DNA from: Sporothrix humicola
Lineage: Eukaryota > Ascomycota > Sordariomycetes > Ophiostomatales > Ophiostomataceae
Assembly: GCA_021396245.1 (NCBI GenBank)
Contig: WNYE01000103.1
Coordinates: 62,001-126,000, forward strand
Reading direction: 5' to 3'
DNA length: 64,000 nt
Positions 41,216-52,740 of the stretch are shown in pieces. The notes under the pieces are model-generated. The model made no database searches. It was not told where the DNA came from and saw only the letters and a program-made list of their open reading frames with translations. Position 1 is the stretch's first letter; each line of letters opens with the position of its first letter. The position numbers and the translations under genes are program-made.

Positions 41216-44200
41216 CGCGGCAAAATTGGGCAAGGCTACCAGCCGCCACAAGAAATCGGCACTGTTGCTGTGTCCAAGGGCGAGTTTTGACGGATATTTT
41301 TCTGCGCGAAAGAATCGAAGCTGTGATTGTCAAGAGTCTAAACAGCAATATTTGAGATCTCCTTCGACGACAGATATGGGCGTGTGGCCAGCGACCTACT
41401 TTGTCACGAAGGGCACAGCATACTACTACTTTACTACTGAGTGGCTTAACAGTTCTAACAGCTGACAGGCTTTGGAGTTCTGTTTTTCTAGCCCCCCTGA
41501 AGTTTTCGGACGGCTGTAAATCTACAGAGAGGGAAAAGAAAAAGCTGGCACTCCTGCTCCTTTATTTTTATGGAGGGTGTATTACCGCCTGAAGGCCTAC
41601 ACAATTTCCTGGAAGTGGGCCCTCTTGACCTTGTCAGGTACCTTAGACTGGGTGACCTTTTGCAGGAAACTTTCACTCCCCACGATATCGCCGTCGATCT
41701 TCACTTTAGGGGCACTTACAGCCGGGAACAGACAATCCACCGCCGCGGGAACTCAAGTGTACCTTGATCCTGGGAAACGTCCCAGTGATATACGTATACA
41801 GTACACGGCATGCTCACCTAATTCTCCAGCGCTGTTTGTACAACGAGACTCCATACTGATGTCTGGATGGTATGTTCTTTGGTATTTATTTCTGTCTTAT
41901 ACTGAACACCTTCTCCAGTTGTCTATCTCACAAATCTGATAATTCAGTTTCAAAGGCTGACAGAACCATCCGTCTTCTTTGGCAGAAACCCGAGTTGTTG
42001 TTACCTTGCGTCTTGGGCCAACATGCCGGCCTACTGAGTAGCACCGCCCACGCATGTATTTTGCCAGCCCCTCCGACGCGTTAATGGCCAAGAACGAGGC
42101 CAGTCCGCTGGGCCCAGGCCAAACCAGGTCTTGTACTGACCACCTAGCTATTCGTGGCAGCTGGTGCTGTGAGGAAGCATTGCTGCCTCTCTGATAAACA
42201 CGGCCATAACTTATGTGGGAGCTAACCTGAGCCGCGGGCTTGAGCAGACACTTTTGGCGACGATGCCGGGCTTCAAGAGTCGCCCATAATGAACGACAAA
42301 CCCTGTCCTATGCACTTCGCGGGCTCCCCGTCTCTTACAAGCAAGTCCACGCTATATGTGAGGCTTGGACGCTGATGGCGGCATCCCATCTATCTTCTTC
42401 AACCCATTCGTGGGTATGACCGATGCCGTGTCCTTTGCTTCGCTGGCAGCGCTTTGTTGCGCATTTGCCCTGGCCTGGTTTTGGTCCATGTGCAGCCCCT
42501 ATTTTACAGACACAATCACCTTCCTCGGATTAAGAAGGGGCTCCAGTTGGCTTGACTAGAGTTTGAGGCCGTGACCTTGGCTTGGTCCTAGTCGCTGGAG
42601 AGTTTATTGCAAGGTTCCACCCCACACACAGTCTTGGTGTTCTTTGGCCTTTTTCTTCCTGGTCCCTGTTTTGGCATAACACCGGGAGGTCCACTATTTG
42701 CTTCCACACGTCTCCAGAATTCCTTCTTCGTTTTGCCATTTTCCCTGCCATGTTTTGCAGACCGCCAGGCTCAGTGTCCAACTGACTTTCCCGTCGCCAC
42801 ATCGCGTACATTATTTTGCAGGGGTCCAACCGACGGCGTGAACAGGGGAGCCTGCTTTTCCACCTCTGTGTCGGAACAAGTGCCATGCTTCCAATATCGA
42901 TTGTACCATGAGGATACCCTGTTTTCACCCGGAGCAAAAAAGTTTGGCACAAGCCGAGCCTAGACTATTCATGTTTGTGCAGGAGGTTGTCATACTGTCT
43001 TCACGCGAAGCTTGGAGTGGCTGCATATGACTAGGTGTTGCACCATCTGCCCACGTCGGAGCCGCGCCCGCCGTGTTTATCCAGCGCATGGCGCGGGTAG
43101 CACAAATATCACCAGGCCCTCCCCTATTTCCCTGCTAGAAAAACGGCGAGCACAGCCGGCAACACCGCCTTATCCACGCAACTGACGGCAACGCCAACGA
43201 AAAAATAAAATAAAGGATCGCCAAAGAAAAGGAGACTTCGTTTGCAATGCTGTTGTGTGGAGCGTGTTCTGTTTGTGCAGTGCATAAGTCGAAAAAGAGC
43301 ACAAAACATTCCGTTCTGCTCTGGGAGGTTGTACAATTACAACATTTCACTGATCCTGGCTTGGGAGCAAATGTTGTCTTTGCTTCCCCAGTTTCGGCAC
43401 ATTGTGGCTGTTGGACCATTGTGGTGGCACAGAAACACAGGAACATGCGCTTTGTCGAGCAACAGATTCCAGGCGATGAGGGCGAAACGGAATCTTCACA
43501 CACAAAGACCCGAGGACATGGACTTGGGATTCACACAAAAGCGGCTTCGGCCCCGCCAGGGTGTTGCCGTTCTTTTGGTGCAATTTGGGGGTGCTTAACC
43601 TTCAAGGGGTATGAAAAACAAAAAAGAAATGTGCGTTGACCAGGAAAGAGACGAAAAGTCCACAGAAAGAATCATTCACCGAAGAATGGAGACGCTTCTA
43701 GGGTGCCAATCTGTCGGTCAGGGCATGCGCAATTTCCCTTATCATATCGAAATTTCCCGGTTTTCTGGTTCAGCGAAGCCAGCAAGGGTTTGGTGCGGTC
43801 GAACATAATTTTGTCCTGGCTCATTACTGTGTACAAGCACAATCCCATTGCAGATTTTACATGGCACATCCATGTCAATGAAGCGGTCTTTGGGTCCTTA
43901 ACTCCCTGGAGGGAAAACGTGGGCTGGGGCTAGTCGCCGAACTAGAACGTCACTTTTGTTCTGGCGGGATAATAAGGCGAAAGTGTCTTTCTTTGATGCT
44001 GGAAATATTGCCAGCCTGCCACAGGTAAGAGAGTCCATTGTTTATTTACCCCTGAGCCTCAATTTTCGTTTTCACGTCTCGAATGTCTTCCTCGCGCTTA
44101 GTGCCGCCACACTTGCAATTCACTTTTAGCCAAAAACTTGACCATCACTAACCACTGTCTAGTCGAACGGCCATATTCCGAAATACAAAGAAATACAGAG

Positions 44201-47083
44201 TCCTCCGTACTTCGTACTCGTTTTCTGGCTCCTGAACTAGCAAAGGGGTCACTTGTGCTCCAGCACACGTCGCAACAGATCGGCCCAAGTCCCGCTGTTA
44301 CATGTGGGGGCAAATTGCGTTTTTCCACTGCTCCTTCTCCGCCCATCCTACGCCTCAGCATTGGAGACTCGCCGGTAAAGAGATGGAAATGAAAAGCAAG
44401 ACATTCATCTCACCATCCAAACTATCGACAGCGCTACTAATTCGCCTTCTCGCATACTCACCGGTTGAACAATGCACTGCAACGCAACGTCATTGCTGCA
44501 CCTCGGGAATGGATCCTTTCTGTTTCTTTTTCTTCGAACTGCATCCTCGCTTCTATCTGAGAGTTTTGTATTGGCAGCCAGGGAGCAAATCCTACACTGA
44601 AAACTTGATCTTCTCTTTTCCAGCATCCCCAGCGCTTCCAGAGCGTGAACTTGAACCCTTGGGTCTTGTCTCCGTCCCTGGCGCCACGCCAAAAAGCCTG
44701 AAACTTGGCCCTGCGGGACGAGATGCGGCACTAGGCCCATCCTTCAAGCGAACACGCTAGCCGTCCAGGACAGGCACGAAGACATAAACGGCAAGACGCC
44801 ATAAACGGAATAAATCCAACGAGAACAACACGCCGCGCCTAGTTCATTTGGGAGAGAATGGATACGATGGGATCAGCTGCTGGGAAATGCAGCAAAATAC
44901 TTCTACAAGTACCTCACTCCCAAGGACAAGAAACTCACCCGGCCATCTCGTGACGCTCCAGCGAAGACAGTAGTCTCCACAAAATGAAGAAGAGAGACGA
45001 ACCCAAGAGGCGATTTTCAATTTTCCATATCTCGACATACCACATGTTACCAACCAGCTCGACTCGCAAACACTTCCCAGAACAGTGTGGCATTTTTTCG
45101 TCTTGCTGAAAGTCAAAGCGAGCATCCGCAGCTCTTGGCTGAGCGACGGCGCCAGAAAGGGTCGCTTTCTTGTTTCGGGCGCTTCCAGACCGTCGGGATT
45201 TCGCAGTGTATTCCCGTCCCTCTGACTGGTCTCTCTGCTCTTTACTTTTGTTTCCTGAGCACCCATTACCTGGCATACGTCGTACACGAGCTCCTTTCCT
45301 CTTTTGACTTTACACATCCCCCCTCTCTCTGTCCCCTTGAGAGTGTTCGTGCCAAATGCCTGCTCGCCCAATGAACTGGTGAGCATGAAACAATGACAGC
45401 AGGCTGTTCTTCATCCCTACACAACGGGCAGGGAATTGCCTTCTCCAACCCCAGAAAACAAGGGACTGGCTGACGTCTGTGCTGATTCTTGGAGCGCAAA
45501 CACTCGTCTTTTGGCCCCCACGACAGGGGGAGGCATGAACAGCCGCGCTTTCACATAATTTTCCTTGTGGTCCAGGGGCGGCACATGTCAACAGTTTACC
45601 ATACATTTACTGCTTGTACGTCGTACAACGTCCGCATACGACATGTTGCGACACGGCCAGCTCAGCTTGCCCGTCGAAAAGGTCCTACCTCGTGTCTTCC
45701 GCTTCAGAACGGTTTACCATCCATGCCCTGCGCGTGCTTATCAAGTGCAAATCCTCAGACGCAAATCTGCAGACAGACACGAGGACACCCAGCTCACGGG
45801 GCGGGCCCATCCTATCTCACACCCTCGACGGTCGTGCTCGAATGATACTGCTCCACGTCAACAGAACCCACCCTGTTCGGTCGTCCCAAAGAGACACCTT
45901 GGCCTGCTGCTCGTGCAGCACTCACGATGTTGCACTTCCCTGATTTTCTGCTATTTTCCTGCGTCCCCATCCACCATATCCATCCACTCGCATGCAAAGC
46001 GCATTTTATTATTCCTCATTTCCGCTATTAAGAACGCCCCCCTGGTCGTGCACATTACTTGCTAAATCTCATCCTTGTACTGTTGTTTTGCCTGCTGCAC
46101 CCGCGCATGTCTCGGGCTCTGTCATATTGATGGCTTTTTGTTTTCTTTTTCTTCGGCCCGCTGCAGTTGCATGTCACAGTCGGTTTTTCGAAAAGAAAGC
46201 GCGGGCCAATAATGCCAGTTGGCAAATTCATAACAAGAAAACAAATTCCCAAAATGCAGATACACAATTGCATACATGCGGCTGCGTCAACATCAGCAGC
46301 CAGACTATGGCCGCGTCTCTCGGGCCTGTTTTGATGCGGCCACACCACAAAAACAACAACACGACAACAAATCGGTGGCTTGCGAAATAAAAGCAAACCA
46401 AGACTCGGAATCTCCGCAAAGCGACACCAAGCACATGGTATTTGATTTTATTCACCCTCCACTTTTAGGGAGCCTTTCCGCCAAGGCTTGGAAAACCCGG
46501 ATTTCTTTTGACAAAACACCATGATGACCCGCTCGATATGGCTATATCAACATTATTTTATGCAGCCACATTCGAAGAAGGGGTGTTTGTTAGCCCGCCG
46601 GCCGGCTGTACTGGGAGTACCAAAACAACATGCAAGAGACTTGGCGTTTTACTCCGACTTTTGTCCGTTTTGAAAAATGTGCATCCTCTTTGAAAACATT
46701 ACGACAGTCTACTCAATACACAATAGTGGTTGAATCAAATTATTATGTACGTGATATGGAGCATATCCCCCTATTACCCTGCACTCTTTCCAATGCTCCA
46801 ACTTTCTGGTACCCCGATCCTTCTTTCGTCCTTCTGCCGGTCTTCTTAGGTGTTCCTTTGCTGATCATTTTGTGCTGCAGTGTCGTAATTTTAACTTTCT
46901 CGTTGGGGGCGGTTTTTTTAGCAAGGGTGTCGAGCCGCAAATCTGGACAGGGGTGTCAAGAAGGCACCGGAAACGGCATTCATCATCTTCAAAACGAGCT
47001 CTTGGAAACAACACTCCGGGTTCTGAAATTGCGAGCCAAACTTTGTTCGACATTGTCCGACTTGTTCGATTCTCGACAAGCAA

Positions 47084-47557
47084 ATGTGGCCCCGTGGCGT
47101 CCGGTTCCTCCATCCTCTCCAATATGACATTGCAGAATTTGAGGCAAGCGAATCAAATCGAGACGATCCTGTCAAACAAGACAGCAAAAGCAACAAGACA
47201 GGCCCCCCAGTCAGCCCTCCCCTGGTCAGCCTGTCCACTGTGTCGGTACCGCCGCCTGCAATTACGAATAACCAATTTACGGTAACCAGAATCCTCGACG
47301 CAATGCCGCATCTCAAACAAAACACAGCACGGCGTATTAATTACGACGTATTACGGGATCAATTACAGCCACATTCTGCGTCATCATTTCTCGGCCAGCC
47401 AATAAGTGAATATAATACTCCCGTACAGGAGATTGATAATATCAGCGGGCACAAGAGACGTTCACAGGCGAACAAACACGACATGAAGGATGCTATTTCA
47501 CGATGTTCTTGTGTTTACGTTTATAAACTAAGTATACAGCATTCAGTCTCTTCATAG
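47084..47557 (+). CDS. Weak hypothetical open frame, 157 codons
   Basis: This open frame in less GC-rich DNA has a Ser/Pro/Asn/Gln/Asp-rich composition that looks more like protein than its neighbours do (for example PPPAITNNQFTVTRILDAMP). It has no domain, no clear promoter and no similarity I recognise. It may be chance. Confidence 0.15.
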   Translation: MWPRGVRFLHPLQYDIAEFEASESNRDDPVKQDSKSNKTGPPVSPPLVSLSTVSVPPPAITNNQFTVTRILDAMPHLKQNTARRINYDVLRDQLQPHSASSFLGQPISEYNTPVQEIDNISGHKRRSQANKHDMKDAISRCSCVYVYKLSIQHSVSS

Positions 47558-48624
47558 ACATTCATCCGTCAATGAAAATCAGGCTTTCTTTGTCCCTTTC
47601 TCTGAGCGGGCATTGGGCCAGGTTTGTGCCACAGTATCTGAACACAGCAGCCGCGAATGTACCCTACAGGCACACAAACGTGCTTCGTACACTTGGTGCC
47701 TTCATCGACGATACACGAAAGCGATTTGTACAACATGCCTGGCCAACCCATGATGTGCTGCGACTTAGCCTCACTCAACACTGCCTACGTCGACCTCCAC
47801 GGACACGAAACAGCACTTTTGATACTTTGGCCCAAGAAATCACCTCTAATTTGAGGTGCATGAGCCGGAAATTTAGGTCCATACACTTACATGCACTCCC
47901 GCCACTATACACCACGCCAGCCTAGAAGGCAATCCCTTGTCTCGGAGAGGTGTACATACATATGACGGAGAGTTTCGTACGGTATCTTCTCTACACTCGT
48001 CATACAGTATGCGGGGCACAAAAGCATCCTTTTCTACGACGCAACAAAGACGATACCAACGACCGCAGTCCCAGAAGGCCGGTAACAGCGGCTTACTCTG
48101 CTTCTGCATGCTGCTGTGCCTCCGCCATGTTTCGGTTTTGTCCCGCCCCTCCTTCTGTGTCTATTTTATTCCTTTCTCGGCTTCCTTTCTTGTTTCCTAT
48201 TTGATCGCGTGCATCCTGTTGCCAACCTTTTGCTGCTTCCTTTACACCGGATTTTTTTTTCTTGCTCCCACCGTTTTTCCTCGTTCCCTCGCTTGCTTTC
48301 CGCCTACACCTGAAAGAGACAAAGCCCCGGCCTGTCCCGCTCGGTTGGCCATGGCAGGTTTCTAGCCCAGGCCAGGGCCACGGGTCCAGCACCACCATCA
48401 GTCTCCAGCGGGACACCCTCACTGCCTCACACATCTTGTTTGGGAAGGGAGGTGGCACGAATAAGAAAAAATCAAACGATTATTCTATGGTCATCCCTGG
48501 GTCCCTAACTTGTTTTTTTCTTCATGCAGGCGACGGCGTCTTCCTACTCCTTTCCTCCCTCCGTGGGTGTGAATAAGTCTACTTCCTCTTCCTTCGATGG
48601 TGAGTGGCACCCACCGGGCTATAC

Positions 48625-48667
48625 TATATATGCAGCCCTCGCCTTTCGCCTTTCGCCTCTCGCCTCT
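48625..48667 (+). promoter_or_regulatory. Orphan core-promoter-like signature: TATA plus CGCCTYT heptamer repeat
   Basis: TATATAT at 48625-48631 is followed at once by four perfect-phase heptamers (CGCCTTT twice, CGCCTCT twice, 48640-48667) and then a long pyrimidine tract to about 48.72 kb. TATA followed by CT-rich DNA is the usual core-promoter layout in filamentous fungi. No plausible plus-strand gene follows, so this may drive a non-coding transcript or be coincidence. Confidence 0.3.
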
Positions 48668-51600
48668 ACCCTTTACCCTTTTTTTTCTTCTTTTTTTCTT
48701 CTTTCTGCTGCACCCATGCTGCCCTTCTGCTCCTATGCTCCGCATGCAGCAAGTCGTATCCCCGTCAAGGAAAATTTCTGCGCAGCCAGTAGGACATCGA
48801 GGAAGTCCTCCCTGAGTGAAGTGAAAAAGGGAAAGAAGAAAAAAAGAACATGAAGAAGGAGAACTGGCAAGGAAGCCAGCCAACACAACGAGTATGCAGC
48901 ACGTCTCATATAATGACAGGGAAGAAAGGAGACAAGGCCATGGCAAACCCGAAATTGCATCCATGAAAACAGTGAAAGACCGTCGCCATCCCGGCGTATT
49001 AATACAGCGGATGCAACTATCCCTGCATGTTTTGGAAGTGAAAAGGGCAGAAGGAGAAATACTTCCCAGCATGCACTGCACAGACTGTACGTTGTACCCA
49101 GCCCTGTGGGTTGGCCCACGAGTGTGACAACTACGCTGTGCTCTGTATAACGGGGCTCACAGATATGGAACACGGGTTGTCCGTACTGGCTGTCGGGATC
49201 CCATCAGCCCCCATTTTGAATTTTACCTCCTGGCAACAAAATTCTTACGAGTATCTTACTCGAGTAAGCCATCGCCAGTTCCAGCGAGAAGGTGTACAAT
49301 GAACGTTGGCTCGTTGGCCTTTTCAGATTCGTGTCGTCGTGTGAAATACTTCCTGAGACTTCGTACCTCTTGGCCCCTGTCACTTGTCATATTTCTTTTT
49401 GCCTTCTTTTCTTTTTTTTCCCTGCCTTGCATCGTATGTCTCCTTTGAGCCTGCTCGTATTCCTCTTTTGCCAGCTCGTTCCAGCACAAGTACACTGCGA
49501 AGCAAGGCTCGTCTCCTGATGTACTGATTGGTAGATGTACAGATGTGCAAAACAAAAGAAAACAAAACAACCGCTCCCCGCCCCCGTTACTGCCACCAAG
49601 GGTTCCAACCATGCACTGCCGGGAAACATGCTTGCGTTGCTTCGCGTTGCGTCGTATCATTGACGGCGATCACTGCCCTTGGGGACGCGGGCAACATGCG
49701 GGCAAAAGCATGCAAAGCACATCAAAAGGACGAGGTGGACTGGGGCCCTCGAGCATTCTCGGAGGACCTGTTCCTTTTCACTGAACTCGCAGAAATTGAT
49801 GGTCATTTTGTATCTGTGACAGCCCCCACTGCAACAGCCTCTGAGTATGAGCACAGTATTACGTCGTACACCTTACTCGGCACGTCCACCATCCCATCCA
49901 CCCGAACTCGGTGTCGACGGTTTCCTTTGCTTCCCGTCTTGTCCACGACGTACGTATTCGGGTTTCCCTCGTGGCCAACGCACGAAGTATTCAACCACGA
50001 GATACAAAATACGCGGACACTGCAGCACACCCTCCAACAACACATCCACGCACACACATTACCAGCACATCAGCACTACGGGAAGTGCGGGAGACCAACG
50101 TGTTTTGGGTCAAAGGATTCAGGTGTGCAGCTTACAAAGTGTGAGGGGCGTGCTGTCGACCCGGCGGGCTGGTTGGTTTTTCTGTGACCTGTCCCAAAAC
50201 GTTTTACGGCCCACATCCACATACCCACCATCAACGAGTACAAGACAACCGACACGTCGGGAAACGACAGCACCCAAGACACAACAGGCACCAAGAGAAG
50301 GGATCATTTGCCCCTTTTGAGCACAAATTCAAGACCAACGAGCCAACCCACTACCAACGGGGCGACGCGAGACAACACCAACGCAAGCTGCAGGACGAGA
50401 GCGAAGGAGGGTCGAGGGAGGGGCACGACACTCCGGTCGTGTGCGGTGGGAGAGGGAAGTGGGATGGAAGACCAGAAGAGAAAATCAAAAAGAAAAAGAA
50501 AAGAAAATTGACAGTGGCCTCCGAGACCCTCGACCTGCCCCTCCACACCATTCTGTGTTTTCGACACAACGACACCACACTCCACGCACACCAAGCATCA
50601 TGTCCTACTACGCGTTTGCCTGTTTCTTGGGAGCTGCCTCTTCTGTTGTCCACTACCGAAGGGCATCCATGACGGGTGCTTGTACGCGATTCTGACGTTA
50701 CAGACCACGGCATGGCAAAGAGGCTGAGGCCCAGAGGTCCCCGAAATGATGGCGAGCCCGGAAAACGAGTGCACACCACACCACCAGACATAGGTGGGTT
50801 ACCTTCGGGGAGGAAACATGGACGAAACGAGCAAAGGCTTAGAGCCGAAACAAAAGTGAGGTGCCCCTCCATGTGTTTCTTTTCTTTTTGTTCTTTTTTT
50901 TCCCTTTTTTTTTTTAGCTCTCTCGGGAGGAAGAATAAGCGTGGGCAGAGAACCGTTTCGGCGGTCTTTTTCTTCCACGCCTCCTCGCCGAACTCGCTCA
51001 AACTCTGGGAAACGCCTCTCCGCCTTGCCACCTCTCGAGATCGGCAACAGTTTCTTTTTCTCTCTCCCCTTCATCATTCGATTTCTCTTCTTCCTCTTCT
51101 CTCTACATGCCCCATAACTACATGATCCTTACTTAGCCTTGTCATGATACGACCCTTGGGCCGCCTAGCCGTTCTCCTTCTGCCCACTGATGTTTCCACT
51201 TTCCTCCAGTCAGAACAGTTAATTATCCACAGGTAGTCCTGACACTTGCTTCCTTTTTTCTTTTTTTTTCCTTTTCCCTCATCGCCCTTTTCCCAGCTTC
51301 TGCATCTCGTCCCGTAGGATGAGCCCCTGCTGACCATGAGTGGAATAAGTGCTGAGCAGACAGGCAAACTGTCTGACATGAAAAATCGTAAAACCAGACA
51401 GAGCGGTCTACCATCTGCTAGCTGCTGGTACCCAAGAAATGTGGCTTCTGCAGAAAGTGACAACGGCAGAGGAAAAAAAGAAAAGGAAAAAGAAAACGAC
51501 ATGTCGTTTCCAAGCATCCGGTCCCACTCGACGAATCCAGGTGTTTTGCATTTCTGCACATTTCTCATAACCAAATAGACAAGCCTCGTTGACCGCATTC

Positions 51601-51687
51601 TTGTCGACAGGTGGCGGTCAACAGTGCTGATCCTCAGAGTATCCTCTGGCAGTACGGAGTACTTTCTTTTGGCCTCGTCACCGTCCT

Positions 51688-51942
51688 TTAGTATCCGAGG
51701 ACCTTCTTCTCCTTTCTCCTGAAGGAGCTTTTGCCCCTCTTCATACTGCCTTGCCCCTCCTGTCTACCACCGTATCCCTTCCCTCTATCGTCATCACTAG
51801 AAATGCCGAGCATCTCCCAAGGCCTCCCTTTCTTCCTCAGTATATAGTCCAATATATCCTGTTCTGCTGTCCCGTCCGGTTGGAACAGGGCACGGAGGGG
51901 AAGCTGGAAAGTGCAACCGTCCAGTGCAACTGCAGAGGACAC
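51688..51942 (-). CDS. Weak hypothetical small frame or terminal exon
   Basis: The frame reads LPLRALFQPDGTAEQDILDY and then a highly charged basic tail (SMKRGKSSFRRKEKK) to a TAA. It opens only with a GTG, but a TTTCCAG acceptor sits just before LPLRA, so it could be a last exon of a small minus-strand gene. No upstream exon could be fixed and no family is recognised. Confidence 0.2.
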   Translation of the reverse strand: MSSAVALDGCTFQLPLRALFQPDGTAEQDILDYILRKKGRPWEMLGISSDDDRGKGYGGRQEGQGSMKRGKSSFRRKEKKVLGY

Positions 51943-52350
51943 GCAAAAGGATATGTCCTGTCTTGGGTCTTGTTATACTGGAGTTCTACCATTTTAAGAA
52001 AAGAGGGAGCCAGCGGGCCAAGAGGCGGCCACAAACAGCGGCCTGGTGTGCTGTCAGGCTGTGTTGTGTGTTGTAGATTCCCTGATTCTCCTGTCCCGTG
52101 GTTGGGCTATAATGCTAATACCATGGTATCTGATATTGCCTTTGCCTGTTGCCCTCCTTCTTCTCTCGTAATAGAGCAGGAGGCTTGAAAGCAGGCGCCA
52201 TAGACACCCTCCTATTCCAAATACTTGGACTCGACTAGGTGGACGATTGACCATATTAACCATTCTTAACATATCATGATTACTTTCAACGATGATATGT
52301 ATTTTTTGTTGGTTTATTTTAGTAATATTATGAAATATAATCTTCAAGAT

Positions 52351-52370
52351 TAAAATAAAATAAAATAAAA
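52351..52370. repeat. TAAAA pentamer microsatellite, four copies
   Basis: Four perfect TAAAA units lie in the AT-rich region beyond the LSB6 stop codon. Confidence 0.9.
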
Positions 52371-52740
52371 TAACAACAAAACGTGGAGATAAACAGGCCA
52401 TATTCAAAGGTTCATGTTTATGCTGCTATTTCTAACAAAGCCATGTATGTCTTTCACATAATTATGGTAAACAAACACACTTCTTCAAAATCACGTAAAG
52501 CACAGAAGAATAGAATGAGAAATCCTGATATTAAACACATTCAACGAAGTGAAGTAGAAGATAGACAACGCAGATAGACCTCTCTAGATGCCATGGGGAA
52601 ACGCAGGACAAAAAACAAAGAAAAGAGAAAGAGATAGGAAAAGATAACCAAAACACCCGTCTAATGATCTCATAATGCAGATAGACAAGCCCAAAAAAAG
52701 AAAACAGAAAAAAAAGTCAGAGATTAAGCACGGCCCTCTC

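Larger units (their letters stand above)
41216..52740. other. Gene desert B, 11.5 kb
   Basis: No recognisable protein was found between the methyltransferase start and the LSB6 stop. Open frames are short, overlapping and arbitrary; the longest are on the plus strand at 44302-44760, 46630-47127 and 49528-50187. Listed separately are a promoter-like TATA plus heptamer repeat at 48.6 kb, two weak small frames, four of the six TACGTCGTA copies, and a pentamer repeat at 52.35 kb. The last 500 bp (52.24-52.74 kb) are AT-rich and probably hold the LSB6 3' UTR. Confidence 0.5.
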
